Below are positions 10,255 to 21,779 of a stretch of DNA of 64,000 nucleotides, piece after piece. A program made the translations under genes and the position numbers. The stretch's first letter is position 1, and each line of letters starts with the position of its first letter. Under the pieces are notes generated by a model. That model saw only the letters and a list, made by a program, of their open reading frames with translations. It was not told where the DNA came from and made no database searches. The DNA is taken from the NCBI RefSeq assembly GCF_018294505.1, contig NC_057797.1, positions 126,857,116-126,921,115 on the forward strand. Reading direction: 5' to 3'. The stretch comes from Triticum aestivum (taxonomy: Eukaryota > Streptophyta > Magnoliopsida > Poales > Poaceae).

Positions 10255-11750
10255 TCACATATATGTTGTCTAACCAAACAGGACAACATGACACAGTTTC
10301 CCATATATGATGCCTAACTAAACAGGATAGCATGACACAGTTTCAGATATATGATGGATAACTTAACAGGATATAATTGCATAATTCAACATATGATGAG
10401 TACCTAAACAGGATGACATGACACAACTATATGATTTCTTTCTCAAATAGGTTGGGATGAAATAATTCACATACATGTTGTCTAAGTATATAGGATGGCA
10501 TGATATAATTAACATAATTGATTCATATACTAAGCAGCTGGCACTCACATGTATGATCTCTAAACTAAGCAGATAGAATTCAATATTGTGCATATGATGT
10601 CTAAACTAAGCAATGCAAGACACCATATGCATCATATGAGAAATATAAACATTGCAACTTAGAGCATACACCTCAGGTGGGATATAGGACTGGTCATCTG
10701 TCTCTGAATCCTCCTCTGAGGAGCTCCCTGTAACCATCGAGATATATGCTTCAACAGGTACCATTGCCTGCTCTTAAGACCTTGTTTTCACTCCAGATTT
10801 TTCCATAACCGGCTCAAATGGCTGATACACATGAAGAGTAGTTCAATATACACAGACTGTCGACAAATGGAATACGTAATGAAAAAAAAGATGGCATGAG
10901 ATAATTCACATATATGATGCCTGGCTCCATGGCGGTGCATAATTCACATATATGATAACTGGCTGAAAAACATGGCATTGCATAATTCACATATCTGATA
11001 TAGAAAGCAAACAGGAGGCATTCACACAAAGCATGTCTAATCTAAGCAGATGGCATGGCAATGCAAGACACCATATGCATGATATGAGCAATATAACCCA
11101 GCCAAGTTAGAGCATGCACCTCGGGGGGGGGGGGGGGAGGGGGGAATACGACTAGTAATCTCTCTCTGAATCCTCCTCTGAGGAGCTATCCGTAACCAAC
11201 AAGAAATCGGCATCGACAGGTAGCACTGACTGCTCAGAAGACCTTGTTTTCACTCTAGATTTTCCCATGACCGACTCAAATGGCTGATGCACAGGAAGAG
11301 TAGATGAATGTATAAACACCATTGAAAATGGGAATACATTATGGAAAAAATATGGCACAATACAATTCACATATACGATGATTGGTAAACAGGATGGCAT
11401 TGCATGATTCACGTATATGATGCTTAGCATGAAGATGGCATTGCATAATTCCCATATACTCCATCCGTTCCTAAATATTTGTCTTTTTAGAGATTTCAAA
11501 TGGACTACCACATACGGATGTATATAGACACATTTTAGAGTGTAGATTCACTCATTTTGTTTCGTATGTAGTCACTTGTTGAAATCTCTAAAAAGACAAA
11601 TATTTAGGAATGGTGGGAGTATGATATAGAAACCAAACAGGTGGCATTCACACAAAGCAAATCTAAACTAAGCTGATGACATATAAGATGTATAATGTAA
11701 GCAATGCAAGGCGCCATATGCATGATATGACCAACATCAGCATTCCAGGT
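10255..11750. repeat. Diverged short tandem repeats (CATATATGAT type)
   Basis: Units of roughly 45 bp containing AATTCACATATATGATG and AACAGGATGGCATGACA recur with heavy divergence between the acidic modules. A larger period of about 450 bp is visible, since the block from GCAATGCAAGACACCATATG to the acidic module occurs at about 10610-10860 and 11060-11320 and, in part, near 11705. A run of G lies at 11124-11137. Confidence 0.55.
11459..11619. mobile_element. Stowaway MITE, Thalos-like
   Basis: The 161-bp element starts CTCCATCCGTTCCTAAATAT and ends with the inverse, ATATTTAGGAATGGTGGGAG. TA flanks both sides (11457-11458 and 11620-11621), as expected of Tc1/mariner-derived MITEs. It is non-coding. 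Confidence 0.85.
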
Positions 11751-13299
11751 TAGAGAAAACACCTCAGGTGGTAAACAGGCGTGGTCGGCTCCTTCTGAAT
11801 ATCCATCTGAACAGTTATCTTCCTCTGGAATACAATCTGGAAATGCAGGAGGGGGGGCACTTCACCCACCATGGAGCGGCGTCTGCATGACATTATATTC
11901 GCACGCAACAGTCTTCTCTTTTTCTCTACATGTTCAGTACGATTGTGTACAATATCTGACATGCATAATAAAAAAATAGTTAGATTTTGTAAGGCCTAAG
12001 GGGTGCATGCAAAAATCAAGACTGATGGTAGCAAACGAGTGGATGGATCCAAAACTAATGGTAGCAGGTAGATTATAGCTTCAGTTTAAAAAGATAGACA
12101 ATGGATCATCTATTGTTTGTTGCCCACCCAACATGAACCACATAGAAGACCCAGATGAACCAGATAGTAGACAGATACTATTCGTTGCTGGCTTGATATG
12201 AGACACATGGGCAATTCAAAACTCAAGATTGAATGATAAAGTAGCAGGTAATAATAACCAATGTATAACGTAAGCAAACACGAAAGACTGCGACCTCTCT
12301 TCCGGAACTGTGTAGTCCTCAGGTTCATCTGCTCAGTCGATGATGGTAATGCAGTTGGCGTGGCTGCCAGCAACGGGGAAGATGATCTGAGGCGGTGAAA
12401 GAAAGTCTGCAGGGGGATCTCTGCTGCAGTGAACACTTCTGTCGATGGTGCACCTCAGGTGGGGTGGATGACGACACGACAGGAGCAGGACATAACACAC
12501 AGAGTTTTCTTTGACGCCTATCTGAAAATGAAGTAAATCTGTAAGGGCTCCTTAGAATTGGAGGATTCTATAAACGCAGGGACAGGAAAAACACAGGAAT
12601 AGGATAGGAATGCACGTGCAAAACAGAGCATTTGGAAACATAGGATTTCAGTCAACCTGGGTGTTTGGCTCACATGAATTGGAAGAACAAAGGAATGGAG
12701 AAACAAAGTGATGCGACGAGTGTACAACCTCTTTGGCATAGCCTTGTGGACCTCAGCATCATTGGGTTGGGCGTGGAGGATGGTGATGATGCTGGTGTGA
12801 CTGTCAGAGGCGGGGAACAAGATCCGAGGCCTCTGGAAATGGCGCCGAGGGTACTGCTCCGCTGTGATGGACGGTTCCGTCGTTGGAGCAGCTTCGCTAA
12901 GGTGTACGGCGACGAGGCTGAAGCATGACAAGACAGACAATGTTAATCTGAAGTGGGACCCTAATATCATCTGCAATAGATGATGTAAAATACATCACCA
13001 AAAAGTGCTAGATGTAAAACGCATCAGCTGTGCCACGTCTGCTCCGACAGATGATGTAAGTACTGTTCACTCTGAACTTAACTGAAGAAAATGAACTTCA
13101 CAGTCGAAACTGAATTTTACTGTCGAAACTGATTGAACTAGTAACAGAGCATTGCAATAGATGTTTAGGGCGTTCGGGCACTAGTAGCAAAGAAGCAGTG
13201 ATCTAAATCAGCAGACGCTCGAGCAGGGAACGCACTAGCAGAGAGCAAGTCATGCAGTAGCACTGTGAGCGAGTGCTAAAGCAGCAACTCCTATATCTG

Positions 13300-13450
13300 C
13301 CGGAGGTCGTGCAACAGCAGCAGCAGCGCAAGAAAGAGCAAGAGCAGAGCAGCAGCACGAACGAAAGTAGGAGCAGCGTAGCAGCGCAACCAACAACAAG
13401 AACAGAGCCGCAGCGCGAGAAGAGAGCCAGAGCAGCTGCAGCTAGTGCCG
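13300..13450. repeat. GCA/CAG-rich low-complexity stretch
   Basis: Imperfect repeats of GCAGCA and AGAGCA give long apparent reading frames on both strands. I regard these as a composition effect. Confidence 0.5.
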
Positions 13451-13979
13451 TTGTGGAAGTCGCCGCCGAGGAAGCAACGACATGGGGGAGAGACGTCATG
13501 GATGATGTGGCCGGCGACGACACCGTTGATGGAGACGCGCCATGTCTGCTCGGTATCGAGCACCGGCAGCCCCGTGAGATCGAATAAAAGATAAAATGCA
13601 GCGGTGAGTGTAGAACCTCCTTGGTGGCGCTGAGTTGGCCTCAGCTTCATCGGAGGAATTGGTGAGGGTGTTGCGGTTCTGGTGGGGTAGGTCAAGACGG
13701 CGCTGTGGGAATTGAGGTGGCGTGATAGACGAGGCGAATGTCGGGGCAGCTCCTTGGAGGTGGAGGACGGGGCGTCTGATCCGGCGGGACGACGAGATCG
13801 ACAACGGATCCTCATCCGGTGCGGTGGATGAGGGACGGCGAGCTGTTGCGGTGGACGATGTAGTCGGGGAAGAGTCTCCGGCTGGGCGGCGGTCGGGAGG
13901 CCGACGGAGGAGTGTGGGGTTTCACGGATTTTGGCGGCCTCGGTGTACGAATGGGGGGGGGGCGAACTGGGAGGGGTGA

Positions 13980-14930
13980 GCCAAGCTTAGGGACGCGCTT
14001 GTCCGAAATGTAGGGTAAGTTACCAGCGTACCCCCACCGGTTTTGACACCGCGACGTGGAACTTCATTTCTGGTTGAGGGGTAGAAGGGGGATTTCACGT
14101 GTCTGGGCTACGGGAGCGATTTCGGATGAGGAGGGAGTTCTCGCGCACATCCAAATTTCGGGATAACAAGGCACGGCGCGGGTTGAAGAAGCGGGAGTTT
14201 CAAAGCAGGTGAGACAAAAGATACTCGAGCTTGAAAATTTCGGGATAACAAGGTGCGGATTCCTTGTTCGGCAGAACAAACTTAACGTGTAAAAAACAAT
14301 TCATAGAAGATACAAGAGAGTCATGTCCCCTTTTACTATATTGCTATAGATGCCATTGAAAAAACTACGAGAAAAATGTAAAAAAAATCGGGAGAACAAG
14401 ATTACCCTGCACAGTACCAAATTGATCCGCACTTCCCTCAACAACAACAAAAAACAAATCAATTCCCACCAAAAAAGAGTAATGTCCCTTTTTATATGAT
14501 TACAGATGCCATGATCTCGAATTTCAATTTTTGAATCCATGTTATGTTGAATTCGAATATATCATTAGGTGACCTTGCGGTTTATAATTGATGTAGTCGT
14601 ACATTTTGATCTTCCATCATATATGAACATTTTACTCCACCATGTGAACATATATATTGTCGTCTACCATATGGACTAAATTTGAATCAATTTTCCTTAC
14701 TTGAATACGATTGTTGTCAAGTTATACAATAATTTAAATATTATCTTGATAACAAAAAACATACATATAGCAGTAATCATATTTCACTATGAACTACATG
14801 TACCATACGCTCTCCAATTCAAATATCTGTATCCATTTTATGTTGAATTCAAATCATAGTACATTATTGGTCTAGGTAGCGAGATGTTTGGGATAATCTA
14901 AACCCTGTTTTCATACATATAATTTTTGGC
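13980..14930. other. CACTA interior without recognisable gene
   Basis: The first 300 bp are moderately GC-rich with the repeated phrase TTTCGGGATAACAAGG (about 14155 and 14237). The rest is AT-rich. I see no gene. Confidence 0.5.
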
Positions 14931-16960
14931 TGAATTGGGACAAGTTTTGGTATAAGCCTCTTGCAAAACCGGAGATTCTCTCAACAAGCCTCGTGGTTCC
15001 AAGAGGGAACGTGTCACCTTTGTGTGCGAAACGATATACGCTGCCTCCCCCCTGATTTTATTTACAGAGGCAACATAGAACTATATGAGTGCCCTGTTAA
15101 ATTTTGGAATTATTTCGGGTTCATTTGCCTTTTTATACATTAATTGAGTTTCTGGACTTTTAATGTGCATAATCTAAATATGAATTGCATGCACATGCTC
15201 CGGTGCACCAAAGTGGGTTAAAAAATCACATGTGTGTCCCTGGTTGAATTTCTAGGTCCCATGGAAGAAATGAGAATGAAATTCAAACATCTGGGCGTCA
15301 TGACTCGGCCGAGAACATCAAGAGACTTTGGCATGGTGTCATGTCATGGCACTTACATGTAAATCAAACTCGCGTGGAAATCATGAAACTTGGCATGGTG
15401 TCATGTCATGGCACTAACATGTTGTGGTAAAAAATTGGGCTGATTTGGAAGCCCGTGGTTCTAAGAGGGAACGTGCCACCTTTGAGTGTGAAACGATATG
15501 CGGTGCCCCCCTTGAGTTTCTTAACAAAGGCGACATAGAACTACATTAGTGCCCTGTTAAATTTTGGAATTATTCCGGGTTCATTTGTCGTTTTTTATAC
15601 ATTAATTGAGTTTTTGGTCATTTAATGTGCATAAGTCAAATTTGAACTGCAAGCACATGCTCTCGTGCACCAAAGTTGGTTGAAAAATCACATTTGTGTC
15701 CTCGGGTGAATTTCTAGGTCCCATGCAACAAATGAGAATAAAATTAAAACATCTGGGCATCGTGGCTCGGCCGAGAACATTGAGAAACTTGGTTTTAAAA
15801 TTCTTGTAAATCCAAAACACGTCTGAAAATCATGAAACTTGGCATGGATGTCATGTCATGGTACTACCATGTTGTGGTAAAAAAATTGGCCGAATAGGAA
15901 CAGATTTTGGTATAAGATTTTGCAAACCGAAGCTTCTCTCAAGAAGGCTCGTGGTTTTGAGAGGGAACGTGCCACCTTTGAGTGCGAAACGATATACATT
16001 GTCCCCCTTGAGCTTATTTACAAAGGCAACATAGAACTACATGAGTGCCCTGTTAAATTTTGGAATTATTCCGGCTTCGTTTGGCCTTATTTACACATTA
16101 ATTGAGTTTTTGGTCATTTAATGTGCATAATTCAAATTTGAACTACAAGCACATGCTCCCGTGCACCAAAGTTGGTTGAAAAATCACATTTGTGTCCTCG
16201 GGTGAATTTCTACTCCCTCCTTCCATCTATATAGGTCCTAATGCGTTTTTCGAGGCTAACTTTGACCAAACGTTAGAGCAATAATATATGACATGCAACT
16301 TACACAAAGCATACCTTCAATTTTGTATGTCAAAGGAGCTTCCAATAATATAATTTTCATAGTATACATCTCATGTGCTATTAATCTTGTCAATAGTCAA
16401 AGGCTGTCTTGAAAAACACATTAGGCCCTATATAGATGGAAGGAGGGAGTAGGTCCCATGCAAAAAATGAGAATAAAATTCAAACATCTGGGCATCGTGG
16501 CTCGGTCGAGAACATTGAGAAACTTGGTTTTAAAATCATGAAACTTGGCATGGTGTCATGTCATGGTAGTACCATGCCGTGGTAAAAAAATTGGCCGAAT
16601 AGGAACAAATTTTGGTATAAGCTTCTTGCAAATCGGAGCTTCTCTCAAGAAGGCTCGTGGTTCTGGGAGGGAACGTGTCACCTTTGTGTGCATAATTCAA
16701 ATTTGAAATACAAGCACATGTTCCAGTGCACCAAAGTTGGTTGAAAAATCACATGTGTGTCCTCGGGTAAATTTCTAGGTTCCATGCAAGAAATGGGAAT
16801 GAAATTCAAAATTCTGGGCGTCGTGGCTGGGTTGGAAACATTGAGAAACTTAGTTTTTTAATTCCTGTAAATCCAAAACACGCATGAAAATAATGAAACT
16901 TGGCTTGGTGCCATGACATGGCACCAACATGCTGTGGTAAATTTGCAGTCCGATTTGCGA
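14930..16960. repeat. Four large tandem repeat units of about 450-500 bp
   Basis: Units start near 14950, 15440, 15906 and 16610, each carrying CTCGTGGTT, AGAGGGAACGTG(T/C)CACC, then (in the first three) CCCTGTTAAATTTTGGAATTA and later CATGAAACTTGGCATGG and GTGGTAAA. The third is enlarged by a MITE at 16213-16449 and the fourth is deleted internally. No coding function is visible. Confidence 0.8.
16213..16449. mobile_element. Stowaway MITE with a verifiable empty site
   Basis: The 237-bp element begins CTCCCTCCTTCCATCTATAT and ends with its inverse, with TA at 16211-16212 and 16450-16451. The same position in the neighbouring repeat unit (about 15712) reads GAATTTCTAGGTCCCATG without the insert and with one TA, confirming both borders. 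Confidence 0.9.
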
Positions 16961-17410
16961 AGGCGCACACATTAACAATCAACAAAGTCATTTTGGAACA
17001 AGTGTGTCACGTTACAATCGGAAACACAAGTATTATTGAAACCGTGGGCGTTCTACTTACTAGTACCAATTATGTGCCGCCACACGTCCCCATTTTTTAT
17101 TAGCTAGGAGGCGCCGTGCTGGGTAGCTATTTGAGTACGAGAGGCGTGCAATCAGACCCCTGCGCGTGCTTATCGGGAGGAGAGCCCTTTGACCTCCATC
17201 TGCTGTCCACCTCTCTCCCAAGGTCTCCATTAATGGCGCTCGAGCGTCTGTTTAATGGCGTGGCTATGTCTCACTGGACTGAGATTTAAGAGAGAAAAAA
17301 AGAAAATCTGAAAGCACGGATCTTGATGTAAGATCCGACGGACCTATATAGCATCTACTATGACTTATAGCAAGACTGATGAATACATAAGGACGATTAA
17401 TTTTTTTTGA
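16960..17410. other. CACTA interior without recognisable gene
   Basis: A non-repetitive stretch follows the tandem array. I see no supported coding region or RNA. Confidence 0.4.
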
Positions 17411-17600
17411 TCAAAGAAGGGCTTGCCCCTTCCGATTTTCATTACTGAAAACCACCACAATTCACAAGAAGTTCAGCACAACTCCAGCCTAATACGAAGG
17501 ACTAAAAGCTACCAGATTGAAATCACAACATCCCAAGAGGCCAACAAAGGCCAAACATCTGCGCTAGAACCCAACAATTCACAAGGCACTGGTCTCCTCC
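17405..17600 (-). other. 3' tail ending in TTGATC plus oligo(A), minus strand
   Basis: On the minus strand the sequence after the small gene at 17600 ends in TAATGAAAATCGGAAGGGGC and then TTTGATC followed by eight A residues. This is the kind of 3' end seen on plant LINEs and polyadenylated retrocopies. It could be the 3' untranslated tail of the adjacent gene or a LINE remnant. Confidence 0.35.
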
Positions 17601-18100
17601 TACAAGTCTACACTTCGGACGATCTTCTCCCTCAGCAGGTTGCGCTCGGCCCGGAGCCTCTCATTGCCCTCCCTTAGTTGCCGGATGACGCCGGTAGCCT
17701 GTTCAAACAAGGCTATCATGTCGTCCTGCAACCTCGCCGAGCCGAAGATCTGATCCATCTGGCTATGGACGATCGCATGCATGCACCTGTAACAGTCGTC
17801 GCCTGCCTGCGACAAATTTTCCTAGGCCACCGCGGCATGGCGGGACATCTCTGCTGCATTCGCGGCGCGACGGGACATCTCTGCTGCTTCTGCAACATGG
17901 CCGAACCAGTCTGCTGCATCAACGGCACGGCGGGACCTCCGTGCTGCTTCAGCGGTGCGGCGGGACCTCTGTGTTGCTACTTCCGCGCGGCGGGACATGT
18001 CGGCTGCTCTCGCAGCAAGGCGGGACATCTCTCGTGCTTCCGCTTCCATGCTCGCCTCTCCCTGGTGGCAATCTCTCGACCTAGAACTCACGCTGGCCAT
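17600..18100 (-). pseudogene. Small alanine/arginine-rich coiled-coil gene, one stop
   Basis: I do not recognise a named family. From an ATG at 18100 the frame runs about 166 codons to a stop at 17600, with one in-frame TAG at 17822-17824. Residues about 20-90 are heptad-like repeats of the pattern RRA-x-AAE-x-S. After the stop comes a more ordered part with HAIVHSQMDQIF and a leucine/glutamate helix near the end (GNERLRAERNLLREK). A TATA-like TATAAATA lies about 90 bp upstream. The strong bias and good frame suggest it was a real gene, perhaps captured by the CACTA element. An earlier GTG at 18109 is in frame, but the ATG in CCATGG is the better start. Confidence 0.45.
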
Positions 18101-18189
18101 GGCAGACACAAGGGAAGGATGCTGAATGACTTGTTTGTTTTTTTGGTTGAGGAGTTGAGGAGGAATGTGCAGTCATCTTGGCATACTAG

Positions 18190-18197
18190 TATTTATA
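18190..18197 (-). promoter_or_regulatory. TATA-like box upstream of the coiled-coil gene
   Basis: TATAAATA on the minus strand is about 90 bp before the ATG at 18100, a normal plant promoter spacing. Its presence argues that the gene is not a promoterless retrocopy. Confidence 0.4.
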
Positions 18198-18239
18198 ACC
18201 GAGTACTAATACACTCCTAAGTGGGAAACCATTTAGGTT

Positions 18240-19560
18240 GTGATCGGTGTGAACAGGTTTGCAATTCAATATAGCATGGAGTAATTTGGAATGTGACGAG
18301 ACGCAAGCTCCAAATTTATTGACGGTTCTAGTTTCAAAGTGCGGCACTATTCCCGGATGGAGTACTTCTTTTTCTACTCCCTTCTTTCCGGGTTTATAGG
18401 GCTTATCTCAAAATTTTAGTTTTTCCATTTTATAAGGCTCAATTTGGTTGTCCCCAACACATGTTCAGATTCCAAGGTGCATTAAATCATTGCATGCAAG
18501 TATTATGAGAAAATTGACCAATGCATGTACTTTATGCATGCATGCATTGCAATTAATGCATTAAACCTATCTCTCGGGACTTCTCACACGCACCATCGTA
18601 CCACCCACAAAAACTTGTACTTTGAGTTTAGTAGTACGTTATATAGGAAGAGAAGAGGTGCACTCACGCACTCGTCCTCTCACACACACGTCTGTTTTTT
18701 CTCGAAAAGGAGGATGATGACCCCCGACCTCCGCATCTGGGAGTCACACACGCAAATTATTGAAATATATCGAGTGCAGTGCTTTGATGTGTCCGTCAAC
18801 TCGTACATCAATGAGAAGTTTGATTATCCTCTCCCTCGTGAACTTAATTGCACCTGCCTTTGGCTGTATGACAGGTTGGCCACACACCTGTAGGGACCAC
18901 CTGTCATACACGCAAAGGCAGGAGCGTCCCTCCCTCGCCCATGAGCGTGGTGGCTGGCAAGACTAGGAGAAGCTTTCGCTACACGCTCTCCCTCCCGCAC
19001 ATGGTGGACATGCAGCAGTTCAATCGGTGTCAGATGGCCAGAAGCGTACTGTAGTACTCCTTCAGTGCAGTAGTATTCCATCATTGTTCGACTTCCTGAA
19101 CAGGCGAAGAGCCAAGCGCAGCCCGGACGCTCGTGTGGCAGTTTCATGTGTATAGTAGTCTTGGATAGCGTGTACTATGCGTGTAAGCTTAAAATCGTTG
19201 GGGTCGGCTCCATGCTATGTGGCCGTCTCAAAGTTTAAAAAAAAATTTAAAATAGTCTTCTAGCCCTACCCGAAAACTGCTGCGCATACTGCCCGGGAAA
19301 AGCCCTGCCCTCAACTTTTAACTACGCGAAAATAGTTCGAGCTTGTTCGTTCTATATAAATATGATACTTATTGTATGTTTATTCACTCATGGGGTTGTT
19401 CAATGAATGGAGGGGCAGGGAGCATAAGTGGACAATACTGTAGTACTACTAGTAGTAAGTAGGAGTCGTACAGTAGTCACCTTAAATAGAGAGTTTCTTT
19501 TCTTTAATGCCACGTACACAAATTGAAACGCTTGTTGTGGAGAGAAAAAAGATAATCACT
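18240..19560. other. CACTA interior with an inverted repeat and a half MITE
   Basis: At 18376-18450 a sequence CTCCCTTCTTTCCGGGTTTA resembles one end of a MITE, but no inverted partner follows. No gene is supported. Confidence 0.4.
18853..18922. repeat. 24-bp inverted repeat, short loop
   Basis: CCTGCCTTTGGCTGTATGACAGGT-type sequence at 18853-18876 is nearly matched in inverse at 18899-18922, with two swapped bases. The 22-bp loop would allow a strong hairpin. Confidence 0.75.
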
Positions 19561-19564
19561 CCAC

Positions 19565-21567
19565 TATATATGGACGCAGGGTCCTGAGCGCTTGCTTTAC
19601 TAGGGTTGCTCTCTTCATTCTCTCATCCTCTCCGGATATAAACAAGACAGCGGTAGCGACATTTTCTCTCTGCTCACCGCTGGTCACAGATCCAGCCGGA
19701 TCCCTTCGGCCGGTGTGTGTAGAGGACTAAAAGGTGCATCATTCACGCGGTCATCGCCGCCGAGGGAGGAAACCCATAGCTGCCGGAGGGGCCCGATCCT
19801 CTGCCCGTGCCATTCTCTCCGACACATGGCCGGCTCGGGAGGTCCTCTGACTCTTCTTCCTCCCTGTCGTATTGTCCACAGATCCGACCTGCCGCCGCTG
19901 ACATCTCGGCGACCCTCAGGTATAAGTTCTTCGAAAGCGGCCTTGCTCTACTGCCCCAGCTCCCCATGTGTCTGCATGTGCATCTTTTTCAACTCCCATC
20001 AGCTCTTCCAAAGCCACCTAAATTTTTAGTATTATTAGAGGTAAAGCTACTTCATGCATTCGAATCTAGGGCTTTGTTCAAACAACGAAGAAAGGGGGGA
20101 AAGTTTAGCATGAATCTAGGACTTGATTCAAAGAGGAAATAATATGGTGAAAGTAGTAGAGACCGGATACGCAACCGGTCTCTTGGTTGAAAAGGGAAAT
20201 AATGGGAAAACGCAGTACAAACTGGATAAGGAACAAATCTATTATTGGTTGAAAAAGGATAGAAAGTGGCGGCTGGTGGACAAGTCAACAGAGTATGTCC
20301 AGGATTAGATTTGCTGCCATCACATAGTAAAAGGTCTCCAGGATTAGATTTGCTGCCCTCACATAGTAAAAGGTCTCAGGATTATATTTGCTGCCCTCAC
20401 ATAGTAAAGGTCTCCAGGATTAGATTTTGCTGCCCTCACATAGTAAAAGGTCTCCAGGATTAGATTTGCTGCCCTCACATAGTAAAAGGTCTCCAAGATT
20501 AGATTTGCTGCCCTCACATAGTACAATGGCACTCCTGCTGTTTTCCCCAGTATGATAAGTAAGTTGCTCCTTTACGCTGCTGAGTGTCCTGGTGTCCCCA
20601 CGGTCCCATGCCCTTAAACCAACTCTTTAGCTGCTGTTGATTTACTGTGTCTGGTAAACAAGCAATGCCACCATTAAAGTAATCCCATATTTGAGGAATC
20701 TCATTGTTGATCGTAATGCTTCTGGTAACATGAAGCATTGCTGACGTTTTAAAATTTCTACTGTCCTTGCGTGATTGCCATGAACATAATTAAGATGCTT
20801 CTTTTCATTTTGTATATGTTTCGTATATTCTTATTGACCAGCAACTGTTTACTTTCTATCTTTTTGTGCAGATAGGGATATCCATTTCACCTTGTTGCTA
20901 TTGTGACCTTTTGGTGAACTGCACAAAACACTTTTTTTGGAATGAGTGTCTTGTGCAGTTCAACTAAAATGTCACGTGGGCAACATCTCTCAATTTTGGT
21001 GGAACTGCACAAAATGGTGATTGGAGTTTCCAAAATCTCCGTCAAGTTCTGCTGGTAATCTCGTGCAACATTTTATTAGCCTTTGCAAGATGGAGCCGTC
21101 ACTGTCACCACAATGGCACTTTATTTTAGTGGAACTGCACAAAAGGATAAGAAAATTATAGTTGCACCTTACATGAGCCGGACAACCAACCTTAATGTTC
21201 CTCAATTTTAGTGCAACTACTAAAGAAGAACCTGCCAGCTCACAAGAGCAAGTACTTCTTGCTAGCTGAATGATGCAATCTTTGCTTCATTTCAGGTGAA
21301 CTGCAGAAAAAGGCGCATGAATTGAATCATGGAACTCCAGGCAGACCTCATCCAAGTAGAGCTGGAGGTTGAGTTCAAGGAGGCCGCTATTAAAGCGAAA
21401 TCATGCTCTCCTGTCTCCTTGTTTGTGTGTGCAAACATGTGTGCAAACAGGAATACTCAACTACAGATGTTGTGACGGTCAAGAGCATTCGCCAAGTTCT
21501 TCGATTGTATGACATGGCTAGCCAAGATGGATTTAATCCCGATATTCACTTTATCAAAAGGCTCTAA
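19565..21567 (+). pseudogene. Gene-like fragment with promoter, donor and a terminal exon
   Basis: I do not recognise the product. TATATAT at 19565 is followed by a GC-rich, leader-like stretch and a donor CAGGTATAAGT near 19918. Downstream, an acceptor TGCAAACAG ends at 21450, and an open exon of 39 codons (21451-21567, ending in TAA) reads like real protein, including VKSIRQVLRLYDMASQDGF. A candidate earlier exon starts with ATG at 21329 and encodes a glutamate/leucine-rich helix (ELQADLIQVELEVEFKEA). A 40-bp tandem array lies in the putative intron. It may be a captured host gene fragment or a CACTA accessory gene. The exon joins are not secure. Confidence 0.3.
20299..20523. repeat. 40-bp tandem repeat, about six copies
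   Basis: The unit AGGTCTCCAGGATTAGATTT plus GCTGCCCTCACATAGTAAA recurs six times with few differences, so it arose recently compared with the rest of the element. Confidence 0.9.
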
Positions 21568-21571
21568 TGGG

Positions 21572-21739
21572 TTGGTTCTGAATCTTGCAAGCTGGGAATC
21601 AGTGAGATGTGTAGGCATCTTTGTTGTACTTATTATTTGGATCTTATTTGTTGGTTCTGAATCTTGCAAGCTGGGAATCAATGAGATGTGTAGGCATCTT
21701 TGTTGTACTTATTATTTGGATCTTATTTGTTGGTTCTGA
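21572..21739. repeat. 79-bp tandem duplication
   Basis: The block starting TTGGTTCTGAATCTTGCAAG recurs at 21572 and 21651, with the first bases again at 21730. The copies are almost identical. The array follows directly after the terminal exon at 21451-21567. Confidence 0.9.
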
Positions 21740-21779
21740 TTGACGCGAAATTATTTGTCCACCCAGCCCAGCAAATGGA

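Larger units (their letters stand above)
10040..13815 (-). pseudogene. Degenerate multi-exon gene-like region with repeated acidic module
   Basis: I do not recognise the gene. On the minus strand a GC-rich block with an ATG at 13815 is followed by shorter modules at about 12930-12690, 12436-12290, 11290-11155, 10850-10690 and 10220-10050. Several share a coding-like pattern: a QPFE start, a K/R-rich stretch, then SSSEEDSE (clear at 11300-11160, with SSSEEDSE also readable at 10740-10700). AT-rich, intron-like DNA lies between. In-frame stops interrupt the modules. It may be the remains of a CACTA accessory gene such as TNP1/ORF1, or a duplicated captured exon. The direction is supported by the modules only. 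Confidence 0.3.

Noticed and set aside
13273..13587. A 104-codon frame rich in Q, E and A
   Set aside because: It is in a GCA-rich low-complexity stretch and has no homologous feel or promoter.
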